Shown in pieces: positions 26,027 to 37,393 of a DNA stretch of 64,000 nucleotides. The translations under genes and the position numbers were made by a program. The notes under the pieces were generated by a model. That model saw only the letters and a program-made list of their open reading frames with translations. It was not told where the DNA came from and searched no databases. The stretch comes from RSA11 sp965652565 (GTDB taxonomy: Bacteria; Actinomycetota; Thermoleophilia; Solirubrobacterales; 70-9), in NCBI GenBank assembly GCA_965652565.1, contig CBFGWL010000003.1:1-64000 (forward strand). Reading direction: 5' to 3'. How positions within the stretch are numbered: the first letter of the stretch is position 1; every line of letters begins with the position of its first letter.

Positions 26027-26704
26027 ATGGCGCCTCGCGACGAGACAGCTGAAGAGCGCGCGGCCGCGGCCGAGGAGGCCGCGGCCGCCGGCGACGAGCA
26101 CGACGCCCCGGAGGCGGAGGCGCCCGAGAGCGCTTCCGCCGAGGAGGGCTCCGAGCCCGCTGCGAATCAGGACGGAGCCGCGGTCGAGCAGGACCTCGAC
26201 GAGCTGATCGCCGATCTGCGCCGCGAGCGCGACGAGTACCTCTCGCTCGCGCAGCGGGCCCGCGCCGACTTCGAGAACTACCGGCGCCGGGCCGCCAAGG
26301 AGTCCTCCGACGCGGAGCGGCGCGGCAAGGCCGACGTCGTGCGCGCCCTGTTGCCCGCGATCGACAGCCTGGAGCGGGCGCTGCTCGCGGCCGGCGTGTC
26401 TAGCGAGGAGCAGAACGGGGCCGACGACGCCTCGGAGCCCCGCAGCCGTGAGGTCTCCGCGCACGAGGCGCTGGCCGAGGGCGTCGCGCTCGTGCACCGG
26501 GAGCTGACCGCCGCGCTGAGCAGCGTGGGCGTCGAGGTCTTCGACCCGCTCGGCGAGCGGTTCGACCCGAACTCGTGCGAGGCGCTCTCGACGCGTCCGC
26601 CGGCCGACGGCGAGGAGTCCGGCGTGGTCGTCGAGGTCGTGCAGCGCGGCTATCGCCTCGGCGAGGCCCTGATCCGCCCCGCGCGCGTGGTGGTCAGCGG
26701 CTAG
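26027..26704 (+). CDS. grpE: Nucleotide exchange factor GrpE
   Basis: A 225-residue dimeric exchange factor for DnaK. A long acidic/alanine-rich N-terminal segment (about 1-60, EERAAAAEEAAAAGDE) is disordered, then the coiled-coil helix LRRERDEYLSLAQRARADFENYRRR (described here as the two parts DEYLSLAQRARADFENY and flanks) and the beta-wing head with GVEVFDPLGERFDPNSCEAL and VVEVVQRGYRLGE. It is longer than most GrpE because of the N-terminal tail. It lies three bases after dnaK and 16 bases before dnaJ, whose ribosome site GGAGGG follows the grpE stop. Confidence 0.95.
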   Translation: MAPRDETAEERAAAAEEAAAAGDEHDAPEAEAPESASAEEGSEPAANQDGAAVEQDLDELIADLRRERDEYLSLAQRARADFENYRRRAAKESSDAERRGKADVVRALLPAIDSLERALLAAGVSSEEQNGADDASEPRSREVSAHEALAEGVALVHRELTAALSSVGVEVFDPLGERFDPNSCEALSTRPPADGEESGVVVEVVQRGYRLGEALIRPARVVVSG

Positions 26705-26720
26705 CAAACCGGAGGGCCCG

Positions 26721-27815
<1,095 letters not shown>

Positions 27816-27849
27816 ATCGATCCGCGTCAGCAGTCAAGGTAGGTGAGCG

Positions 27850-28374
27850 ATGAGCGAGTCGAAGCGCAGGACGGTGCGCCGCGTTCGTACCCGAACGGAC
27901 GCCACCATCGATACCTCGAGGGGCGTCTTCATGATCTCCGTGGCGGCGGAGCTCGCCGACATGCACCCGCAGACGCTGCGGATGTACGAGGCGCGCGGGC
28001 TGATCACGCCCAAGCGCTCGCCGAAGAACACGCGGCTCTATTCCTACGACGACGTGGAGCGCCTCAAGCGCATCCAGCGGATGACGGCCGAAGAGGGGCT
28101 CAACCTCGCCGGCGTCGAGGCCGTCCTCGAGATGGAGGAGGAGCTCGAGCGCGCGCGGGCGGAGCTCAGCCGCATGCGCGAGCGCGCCGCCGAGCTGGAG
28201 CGTCGTCTCGAGGACGAGCTCGAGCGGATGAAGCGCTCCATGCGAGCGGAGATCGTCCCCTACGGCGCGTATGAGCCGGAGGGCCTCGTGCCCGAGCCCC
28301 GGAGCGGGCGCGGGCAGCGCGTCCGCATCCCGATCACGCGGACCGGCAGCGCGGGCGAGTCGCCGGAGCGGTGA
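27850..28374 (+). CDS. hspR: Heat-shock repressor HspR (MerR family)
   Basis: A 174-residue MerR-type regulator. The DNA-binding motif is ISVAAELADMHPQTLRMYEARGLI with wing residues SPKNTRLYSYDDVERL (about 30-75), the HspR form rather than a metal-sensing MerR (no ligand cysteines). A long coiled coil (about 90-130, EELERARAELSRMRERAAELE) and a basic tail follow; the C-terminus is longer than in Streptomyces HspR. In actinobacteria it represses dnaK and clpB with DnaK as co-repressor. As last gene of the dnaK operon it would control itself. The start at 27850 overlaps no upstream gene. Confidence 0.93.
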   Translation: MSESKRRTVRRVRTRTDATIDTSRGVFMISVAAELADMHPQTLRMYEARGLITPKRSPKNTRLYSYDDVERLKRIQRMTAEEGLNLAGVEAVLEMEEELERARAELSRMRERAAELERRLEDELERMKRSMRAEIVPYGAYEPEGLVPEPRSGRGQRVRIPITRTGSAGESPER

Positions 28375-28460
28375 GCGCCCTGCGGCGCGCGGGCGCGTTG
28401 GACTAGTCTGCCGCCGATGTCGATCGCAGCCATGAGCCGGGGGGAACGCGCGGAGCGGCG

Positions 28461-29750
28461 ATGAAGCTCGTGATGACCTACAAGGTCCGCGACGAGGAGG
28501 ACGTCCTCGAGGCGAACCTCCGCTTCCACCGGGCGCTTGGCGTCGAGTTCTTCATCGTCACCGACAACGGCTCGGTCGACGGCACGGGGGAGATCCTGGA
28601 GCGCTACGAGCGCGCCGGGCTCGCGCACGTGATCTCCGAGCCCGCCGACGAGATGAGCTCGCGCGGCGACGAGTGGCTCACCCGCATGGCGCGCCTGGCG
28701 AGCGAGGAATACGACGCGGACTGGATCCTCCACAACGACGCCGACGAGTTCTGGTGGCCGCTCGAAGGTACGCTGCGCGACGCCCTCGCAGCGATTCCCG
28801 AGGAGTTCGGAGCGGTCTTCGCGCCCCGCGTGGAGTTCGTCGGCCGTCCCGACGGACCCGGCACCTTCGCCGAACGCCTCACGGTCCGCGAGGCTCATGG
28901 GCGGCTGCGCCCCAAGGTGGCGCACCGCGCCCGCCCGGACGCCGTGGTGCTCCACCGCGGCGGGCACGACGTGGTCGCCGCCCCGACCGGCAACCCGCGC
29001 GACGCCCTGCGCCCGCCCGGGCGCGCCGTGCTCCGCACCGTCCGCGGCTCGGAGGCGGGCGACGATCGTGCCCTCGCGCCTGCGCCGATCTGGCCGATCC
29101 AGATCCTGCACTTCCCCGTGCGCTCGTTCGCCCAGTACCGCCGGCGCGTGGAACACGGGCTGGCCTCGTTCCCGGACCAGAAGAGCTGGTCGCAGCTACG
29201 CCGCGCGTACGAGAACGACAAGCTCAAGTGGCTCTACAAGGAACTCACCTACGACGACGAAGCCGTCGCCGAGGGCCTGCGCTCAGGGGAGCTCGTCGAG
29301 GACACCCGCCTCCGGGATTTCCTCGAGACCTGCCCCGATCCACTGTCCGACGGCTTCCGGGAAACGGCCCCGCCCCGTCCGAGCCCCGGCGAGCTCGAGC
29401 GTGAGCGCGCCGCCCTCGCCGCGGACGCGATGCGGGTCGTCGGCCGTCACTCGCGGCTCTTCGAGGTCCGCCTGGGCGAGTCGCGCGAGCGCATCCACGA
29501 GCTGGTCGACACGCTCGAGGAGACCCGCAACGACTACCGCGCCGAGCGGCGCAAGGCGAAGCGCCGCCGTGAGCGCATCAAGAAGCTGCGCAAGCGCGAG
29601 CGGGAGAAGCGCAAGCGGCTCCGCGCTGAGCTCCGTGCCGAGCGACAGCGCCCGTGGAGCAGGCTGCGCAAGCGCATCCGTGGCCTGCGCGCGCGCGTCG
29701 GCGCGCTGCTTGGGCGCGGCCCGGCGTCCGCGGACGACGCCGAGCGCTGA
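28461..29750 (+). CDS. GT2/GT92-like glycosyltransferase with basic C-terminal coiled coil
   Basis: A 429-residue protein. The GT-A-like part (about 1-260) begins KLVMTYKVRDEEDVLEANLRF and carries TDNGSVDGTGEIL and the nucleotide-sugar/metal motif HNDADEFWWP, shared with the genes at 44765 and 60895. The family conserved VEDTRLRDFLETCP ends the catalytic part. The last 140 residues are a highly charged Arg/Lys/Glu coiled coil (AERRKAKRRRERIKKLR) found only here, perhaps a membrane or partner contact. Located between hspR and clpB, it has no obvious heat-shock role. Acceptor unknown. Confidence 0.78.
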   Translation: MKLVMTYKVRDEEDVLEANLRFHRALGVEFFIVTDNGSVDGTGEILERYERAGLAHVISEPADEMSSRGDEWLTRMARLASEEYDADWILHNDADEFWWPLEGTLRDALAAIPEEFGAVFAPRVEFVGRPDGPGTFAERLTVREAHGRLRPKVAHRARPDAVVLHRGGHDVVAAPTGNPRDALRPPGRAVLRTVRGSEAGDDRALAPAPIWPIQILHFPVRSFAQYRRRVEHGLASFPDQKSWSQLRRAYENDKLKWLYKELTYDDEAVAEGLRSGELVEDTRLRDFLETCPDPLSDGFRETAPPRPSPGELERERAALAADAMRVVGRHSRLFEVRLGESRERIHELVDTLEETRNDYRAERRKAKRRRERIKKLRKREREKRKRLRAELRAERQRPWSRLRKRIRGLRARVGALLGRGPASADDAER

Positions 29751-29925
29751 AGGGCGCAGCCGCCGCCCCGCGCCTGCCTGAGCCACGGGCGTAGCTCGCC
29801 GTCCGTGGCGCGGGCGGACGAGACGTGCCCGCGCACCCGTTATTGCTTGGGCAAGACGACAGAAACCGCCATTTGATGCGCGATTCCGCTCGGAATGCGC
29901 GCGCTCAGAACTTTAGTGATACTCA

Positions 29926-29965
29926 CTTAGATTTCTTGCACAAAGCTGTAGAAAGGCGCTAAGCT
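29926..29965 (+). promoter_or_regulatory. clpB promoter, probably leaderless, with shared heat-shock element
   Basis: TTGCAC (29936-29941), an 18-base spacer and TAAGCT (29960-29965) fit a promoter whose transcription would start at or beside the ATG at 29973, and no ribosome site precedes it. CTTAGATTTCTT (29926-29937), which abuts the -35, is the same element as at dnaK. AGTGATACTCACT (about 29914-29927) is an inverted repeat upstream of it. Confidence 0.5.
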
Positions 29966-29972
29966 AACCGGC

Positions 29973-32570
<2,598 letters not shown>

Positions 32571-32609
32571 CCCCCGCGGCATTCCACGGCCACCAGAGCG
32601 GCGAGCCCG

Positions 32610-32656
32610 ACCGAGGCGGATCGTCGGCCGATATAAGGCGTGACATCCGCCTCGGT
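32610..32656. terminator. Inverted repeat between convergent genes, bidirectional terminator-like
   Basis: ACCGAGGCGGAT at 32610-32621 and ATCCGCCTCGGT at 32645-32656 pair perfectly (12 bp) across a 23-nt loop. It lies between clpB and the converging secreted-protein gene. No T tract is visible, so termination efficiency is unsure. Confidence 0.45.
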
Positions 32657-32684
32657 GCGGGGAGGCGATACGCGATCGAGACGA

Positions 32685-33908
32685 CTAGGGCCGCACCTGC
32701 GTGTGGAAGGTGCGGTTGTTCGCTGCGCTCTTGCCGACGTGCGCGAAGAGGTCCAGTCGCTTGGCGGTGCCCTCGCCGAACAGGCGGTGGGTGGCCTTCC
32801 ACCCCCGCGGGGGCTTGACCACGCGAATGCGCCCCACCTTGGAGGCGGCGGGGTTGGTTCGCGTCACGAGGTAGCGGCCGTTGCGCTCCCAGAAGATCCA
32901 GAGTCGGCCGTTCTGACCGGTGGCGATCGAGACGTGCTCAGCGCCCCGAGCACGCTTGCCGGAGACGATTGCCCTCGCCTTGTTCGCCCCGACTCGCCAG
33001 AGCAGGATCTTGCGGGTCTTCGGGTAGCCCTTGCCGTAGGCGATCCAGGCGCCGGACTTGCCCTTGCGCGCTGCGATCGCGGTGCGCTCCCGTTGGTAGC
33101 GGAAGCGGTTGCGGCCGCCAGCCGAGGAGCCCGGCGCGAACATCAAGGGGTCGAGTGGGCCGGACTGCGTCAGCATGCGCGCGTAGATCCCCTTCCCGCC
33201 GGAGTTGATCTGCTGCCAGCCGCCGTACACCGTCCCCTGGTCGTCGATGACGATCTCGGGCATGCCGATCCCCGTGACGCCAATGAGGTTCAGGTGCTTG
33301 GGCGGAAACGCGGGCCCGAAGGTGTACCCATGGGCGCCCGGGCCGGAGTCGCCCCAGGCGCCGACGCGCACGCCGCTCGTCGGCCGGGGGTCTGCGCCGG
33401 CGCCGATCCCGGCGCCGATATAGGCGGTGTCGACGTCCGCGGCAGCGAACGCCGGTGGGGTCCAGGTCTTCCCGCCGTCGTTGCTCTGTTTGAACAGGAG
33501 ATAGCCGCTGAACGGCTCTCCCGGCGACGTCGAACGGATCCCGCTGAAGTAGATGCCGAGAATCTGATTCGAGCGGCTGAAGGTCACGTCCACGCTGCGG
33601 TTGATCGTCGTCCAATCGGACTCGAGCGTGCTCCTGGCCACCTTCTTCCCCCGCTTGTTGATGCGTACGTACCGGAGGGAGGCCTTCGTCCCGGTCCGCT
33701 GGTGGTAGGCCACGTGCAGGCGCCCGTCAAGCGTGCGTGCCACTCCGGCCTCCACGGCGTTTGGCCCCTTGCCGGTGATCGCGGTCCATTTGCCCGGTCC
33801 ACCGGCGACCGCGGGCGGCGCCAGCGCAAGCGCGAGCGCCGCGGCGGCCGGCAACGTCGCGCACCAGCCTGCTCGGCGGGGAAACCGGGTCGCTGACGAT
33901 TCGGACAA
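32685..33908 (-). CDS. Secreted protein of unknown function, sialidase/BNR-like repeat features
   Basis: 407 residues. The TTG at 33908 has GGGAGGA at 33914-33920, five bases away, and gives a normal signal peptide (basic RFPRRAGW, hydrophobic AAALALALAPPAVAGG); the longer frame would run into the divergent glycosyltransferase start. The mature protein contains beta-rich repeats with KQSNDGGKTWTPP, a sialidase Asp-box look-alike, and several aromatic-rich strands such as VHVAYHQRTG. I know no close family. An extracellular propeller that binds or cleaves glycans is the best guess, in keeping with the sugar-modifying genes that follow, but no catalytic residues are assigned. Confidence 0.65.
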   Translation of the reverse strand: MSESSATRFPRRAGWCATLPAAAALALALAPPAVAGGPGKWTAITGKGPNAVEAGVARTLDGRLHVAYHQRTGTKASLRYVRINKRGKKVARSTLESDWTTINRSVDVTFSRSNQILGIYFSGIRSTSPGEPFSGYLLFKQSNDGGKTWTPPAFAAADVDTAYIGAGIGAGADPRPTSGVRVGAWGDSGPGAHGYTFGPAFPPKHLNLIGVTGIGMPEIVIDDQGTVYGGWQQINSGGKGIYARMLTQSGPLDPLMFAPGSSAGGRNRFRYQRERTAIAARKGKSGAWIAYGKGYPKTRKILLWRVGANKARAIVSGKRARGAEHVSIATGQNGRLWIFWERNGRYLVTRTNPAASKVGRIRVVKPPRGWKATHRLFGEGTAKRLDLFAHVGKSAANNRTFHTQVRP

Positions 33909-34029
33909 GCGCGTCCTCCCGAAACTGCGCGGGTACCCTCGGCGACTACCGTAATGCGCCCGCCGCCCCGCGTCCAGGTCGCCGACGGCGGGCGAATACG
34001 ATCGTCCGCCCGGCCGCGCCGGGCACCCC

Positions 34030-35109
34030 ATGCGAGTAGGTATCTCCTGTTACTGGTTCAACCGCGGGCAGGGCGTCGTCGGGCGCCAGCTGCGCTCCGC
34101 GCTCGACGAGCTCGGCCACGAGACGTACGTGCTCGCCCGGCCGACGCGCGCGGGCAACCTGAAGCCGGCCTACGTCGCGGAGGAGGACGTCTGGGACCAG
34201 CCGGGGGTGACCCGGGCCTCCGAGTACAAGATCCCCGGCGCCGAGATGGAGGCCTGGGCGCGCGAGCACGAGCTCGAGGCCGTGCTGTTCGACCAGAACT
34301 ACCAGTTCGACGAGATCGAGGGCCTGCGCCGCATGGGCGTCCGGACGATCGGCCGGTTCGTCTGGGAGCACTTCGGCGCCGAGCACGTCGAGCCGGCGCG
34401 GCGCGCCTTCGACACCGTGTACTCGGTGACCGCGTGCGAGCAGGAGCGCTACGCGGCGCTCGGGCTCGAGACGCCCCGCGTGCCGTGGGGGATCCATCCC
34501 GAGCTCCTCGAGCAACCCGCGGGCGAGCGCTCGTCGGGGGAGGCGTGCACCCTCTTCTTCCCCGGGGGCTTCATGAGCCGGCGCAAGCCGCTCGGCCCCA
34601 CACTCAAGGCGTTTCGCAAGGCCAAGGGCGACGGCCTGCGCCTGCTCGTCAAGGCCCAGGTCCAGCGCGGGGTCGACGACGTGCGCAAGGCCGCCCGGCG
34701 CGACTCGCGGATCGAGGTCATCGCGGCGGACCTGCCCACCGACGAGCACATGCGCTTGTTCGCCTCGGCCGACGTGTGCCTCGCGCCGAGCCGCTGGGAG
34801 GGGCTCGGCCTGCACCTCTTCGAGGCCACCGCACTGGGGCTGCCGATCGTCACGAACGACAACCCGCCGATGAACGAGATCGTCCAGGATGGGCGCAACG
34901 GGCTGCTCGTGCGCGGCGTGCGCAGCCGCGTGCGCCCGCGCTCGGACATCGGCTCCTTCGATCCGCATCGCAAGGAGCTCACGCGCGCGATCGAGCGCCT
35001 CACGGACCCCGAGCTGCGCGCCCAGCTGGCCGCGGGCGCGCGCGAGCGCCGCGAGGAGCTGCGCTGGGAGCGCACGGTCGCGGCGCTGCGCGACCTGCTC
35101 GCGGGCTAG
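34030..35109 (+). CDS. GT-B glycosyltransferase (GT4-like), paralog A
   Basis: 359 residues. The N-terminus MRVGISCYWFNRGQGVVGRQLRS with ALDELGHETYVLARP and the marker WDQPGVTRAS is shared with paralogs at 51721 and 53657. The donor-binding half has VPWGIHPELL, GGFMSRRKPL, CLAPSRWEGLGLHLFEATALG (the EX7E-type signature region, broken here as SRWEGLG and FEATALGLP) and TNDNPPMNEI. No signal or membrane segment, so cytoplasmic. The start codon overlaps the divergent secreted-protein frame only if that protein were extended, which is another reason for its later start. Sugar donor and acceptor unknown. Confidence 0.82.
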   Translation: MRVGISCYWFNRGQGVVGRQLRSALDELGHETYVLARPTRAGNLKPAYVAEEDVWDQPGVTRASEYKIPGAEMEAWAREHELEAVLFDQNYQFDEIEGLRRMGVRTIGRFVWEHFGAEHVEPARRAFDTVYSVTACEQERYAALGLETPRVPWGIHPELLEQPAGERSSGEACTLFFPGGFMSRRKPLGPTLKAFRKAKGDGLRLLVKAQVQRGVDDVRKAARRDSRIEVIAADLPTDEHMRLFASADVCLAPSRWEGLGLHLFEATALGLPIVTNDNPPMNEIVQDGRNGLLVRGVRSRVRPRSDIGSFDPHRKELTRAIERLTDPELRAQLAAGARERREELRWERTVAALRDLLAG

Positions 35110-35145
35110 CCGCGCCTGGCGGGGCTCCGCGCAACCACCCCACCC

Positions 35146-35269
35146 CGACTTCGTGATTTCGTGGGATCAACCAACAAGATCGTGCACTCGCGAGGGGGCT
35201 CGCCGCGACTTCGTGATTGTGTGGGATCAACCAACACAATCGTGATCTCGCGAGATCGTGATCTTGTGG
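35146..35269. repeat. Tandem repeat family, period 60 bp
   Basis: A 49-bp unit (35146-35194) returns at 35206-35254, and a third partial copy starts near 35256. Each has TTCGTGATT, then GGGATCAACCAACA and ATCGTG with CTCGCGAG. The second unit contains 8-bp inverted arms GATTGTGT and ACACAATC, and GATCTCGCGAGATC at 35244-35257 is a perfect palindrome. Blocks also align with the left-edge repeat at 1-136. Only three units, no spacers of CRISPR type. Confidence 0.6.
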
Positions 35270-35298
35270 GGCCGCGGGGCCTCGCGGGCCCCGCGGCC
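35270..35298. terminator. Bidirectional hairpin terminator
   Basis: GGCCGCGGGGCC (35270-35281) and GGCCCCGCGGCC (35287-35298) form a perfect 12-bp stem with a 5-nt loop. It abuts the stop codon of the minus-strand sulfotransferase and follows the plus-strand glycosyltransferase, so it lies between convergent genes. Confidence 0.6.
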
Positions 35299-36195
35299 TC
35301 AATCGAGCGGGTAGCCCAGCTCGGCGAGGAGGTCGCCCGCGATCTCCTCGAACTGGCGGCGGGCGTCCGCGGGAAGCTCCGTGCGCCAGCGGCCGATCCT
35401 GTCGGGGCGCGGCGGCTCGCGCACGAGCGCGTGCTGGGCGGCGCGCTCGGCGGCCGTGATGCGCTCGCCGCCGCCGCGCTCGAAGTCGCGCTCCACCTCC
35501 GACATGCGCTCGTCGGCGACCTCGTGGTAGCGCAGCATGCGCTCGTCCCAGGGCAGCTCGATCGCGCGCGCCACCTCGCGCAGGGTCGCCTCCGGCTCGC
35601 GGACGAGCTCCTCGTAGCGCACCTCCACGTACGCGTCGTCCGGCAGCTTGCGCTTGGCCTGGCGGCGCGCCTTCTCGATGCCCTCCTTCCAGGCCGCGGC
35701 GGCGTCCGGGATGGTGTCGGGACCCCAGCTGCGCTCGAGCAGCGAGAGCGCCGCGTCGCGGCCGTCGCGGATCACGTGCAGAAAGCGCGCCTCGGGCAGC
35801 GCCTTGTGGATGCGCGCCATCCGCTTGAGATGCGTGGGCGACTTGTCGCCCCAACGCGGCTTGCCGTGGCCTTCGGCGTAGAGGCCGAAGAAGGCGCGCA
35901 GGGCGTCGCCGGCGGTGAACGGGTCGAGCGCCTCGAAGCGCGCCCGCAGCGCATCGGCATCGAGCCCCCAGTCCGGCCAGCGCTTGTGCCCGGTGACGAA
36001 GGCGAGCCCCGCCTCCGCGTCGGCGCCGCGCTCCACCTCCTTGACGAACCGCGGCACGAAGTGGGTCTCCGGCGGGATCGCCAGCTCGGGGTGGGCGTCG
36101 AGCATCAGGCGCAGCAGGGTCGTGCCGGACCGGGCCACGCCCACGATGAAGGGGGCGGGGGCGCGCGCCGTGCCGTTCGTATCCGCGGGCTCCAT
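35299..36195 (-). CDS. Family-type sulfotransferase, PAPS-dependent
   Basis: 298 residues. The 5'-phosphosulfate loop is VARSGTTLLRLML (Arg22 to Thr26), the conserved PETHFVP follows, and the 3'-phosphate region is RDGRDAALS (143-151). Later conserved blocks are VRYEELV, AIELPWDE and PPRPDRIGRW. It is the only minus-strand copy of the group encoded on the plus strand downstream (47842 onward). It moves sulfate from PAPS to a hydroxyl or amine of a glycan or metabolite; the acceptor is unknown. Its ATG overlaps by two bases the ATG of the divergent sulfotransferase-like gene. Confidence 0.85.
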   Translation of the reverse strand: MEPADTNGTARAPAPFIVGVARSGTTLLRLMLDAHPELAIPPETHFVPRFVKEVERGADAEAGLAFVTGHKRWPDWGLDADALRARFEALDPFTAGDALRAFFGLYAEGHGKPRWGDKSPTHLKRMARIHKALPEARFLHVIRDGRDAALSLLERSWGPDTIPDAAAAWKEGIEKARRQAKRKLPDDAYVEVRYEELVREPEATLREVARAIELPWDERMLRYHEVADERMSEVERDFERGGGERITAAERAAQHALVREPPRPDRIGRWRTELPADARRQFEEIAGDLLAELGYPLD

Positions 36196-37009
36196 GGCGC
36201 ATTACTCTGTCACGCCCGTGGCCCGGCCACAGCCCTGGACGCAACCGATCGAGTTCCCCGAGTGCCCGCCCGGCTGGCGCACCGGCCCGCCCGACTTCGT
36301 CGGCGTCGGCGTGCAGCGCGCGGGCACGAGCTGGTGGTACCGCGGCGCCATCCGCCCGCACGCGCGCGTCGCGAAGGGCAACGGCACCGGCAAGGAGCTT
36401 CACTTCTTCGACCGCTTCTGGCCCGGCGCCCAGCCCGAGTACTCGCTCGAGGACTACCACCGCCTCTTCCCCCGGCCGGAGGGGACGATCGCGGGCGAGT
36501 GGACGCCTCGCTATCTGGCCGACTTCTGGTCCCTCGGGCTGTTGCGGCAGGCCGCGCCCGACGCGCGGATCCTCGTGCTGCTGCGCGATCCGGTCGCGCG
36601 CTTCCTCTCCGGAGTCGCACACGCGCGCCAGCGCTGGGAGGGATCGGGCGAAGCGCTTGAGCTCGCCGAGCTCAACGAGGCCCTGTGGCGCGGCTTCTAC
36701 TACGAGCAGCTGCGGCACCTGTTCGAGATCTACCCGCGCGAGCAGGTGCTCGTCCTGCAGTTCGAGCGCTGCGTGGCCGAGCCCCAGCGCGAGCTGCGGC
36801 GGACCACCGACTTCCTCGGGCTCGAGCCCTACGACGAGCCGCCCGAGCGGCTCGGCAAGCACTCGACCCCGAAGGCGGCGGGGCGCAAGCCCGAGCTCAC
36901 GCCCGAGCTGCGCGAACAGCTGATCGCGCGCTACCGCGACGACGTCGCTCGGCTCGCCGACCTGTGCCCCGAGATCGACGTGGCGCTGTGGCCCAACTTC
37001 GCCGGCTGA
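36194..37009 (+). CDS. Sulfotransferase, heparan-sulfate-type subfamily
   Basis: 271 residues if started at ATG 36194, or 263 from GTG 36218 (VARPQPW). The PAPS loop is QRAGTSWW (41-48), and the 3'-phosphate site is LLRDPVARFLSGV, with a FFDRFW and GEWTPRYL segment between, a pattern seen in heparan sulfate/GlcNAc sulfotransferase-like (Sulfotransfer_1) proteins rather than the GTTLLRLML group. The start codons of this gene and the minus-strand sulfotransferase share two bases (CCATGG), so the two promoters must lie inside each other's coding region or the later start is right. Confidence 0.75.
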   Translation: MAHYSVTPVARPQPWTQPIEFPECPPGWRTGPPDFVGVGVQRAGTSWWYRGAIRPHARVAKGNGTGKELHFFDRFWPGAQPEYSLEDYHRLFPRPEGTIAGEWTPRYLADFWSLGLLRQAAPDARILVLLRDPVARFLSGVAHARQRWEGSGEALELAELNEALWRGFYYEQLRHLFEIYPREQVLVLQFERCVAEPQRELRRTTDFLGLEPYDEPPERLGKHSTPKAAGRKPELTPELREQLIARYRDDVARLADLCPEIDVALWPNFAG

Positions 37010-37084
37010 GGGCTTGGCCGGGCCGCTCGCGCGGTGCAAGATAGGCTGCGACCGAATGGCGGACCTGTCGACGGAGGAGGGACC

Positions 37085-37366
37085 ATGCCGACTTACGTAA
37101 TGCTCACCAACCTGACCCCGAGCGGGGTGAACACGCTGAAGACCAACCCCAGCCGGGTGCAGGAGGTCAACAGCGAGGTCGAGGCGATGGGAGCGCGCGT
37201 CGTCAGCCAGTGGGCCACGCTCGGGCAGTACGACTTCGTGAGCGTCGTCGAGGCGCCCGACGACGAGACGATGGCGCGGATCTCCGTGGAGCTGGGCTCG
37301 CGCGGCACGATGACGAGCCAGACCCTCGCCGCCATCCCCAGCGACAAGCTCGCCGAGGCGCTTTAA
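37085..37366 (+). CDS. GYD-domain protein
   Basis: 93 residues. TYVMLTNLTPSGVNTLKTNP and YDFVSVVEAPDDETMARI match the small alpha/beta GYD family found widely in bacteria. Function is not established; dimeric ferredoxin-like fold is expected. The ATG at 37085 has GGAGGAGG at about 37073-37080. It lies 75 bases past the sulfotransferase stop and 27 bases before the purD start, so it may be cotranscribed with the purine genes. Confidence 0.8.
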   Translation: MPTYVMLTNLTPSGVNTLKTNPSRVQEVNSEVEAMGARVVSQWATLGQYDFVSVVEAPDDETMARISVELGSRGTMTSQTLAAIPSDKLAEAL

Positions 37367-37393
37367 GCGACGAGGGGCAGGGGCACGCGCACG

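Noticed and set aside
33908..34031. Longer N-terminus of the secreted protein starting inside the divergent glycosyltransferase start
   Set aside because: The TTG at 33908 has a strong ribosome site and directly gives a signal peptide.
35146..35254. CRISPR array
   Set aside because: Only two full units plus one partial, with diverged repeats and no unique spacers or cas genes.
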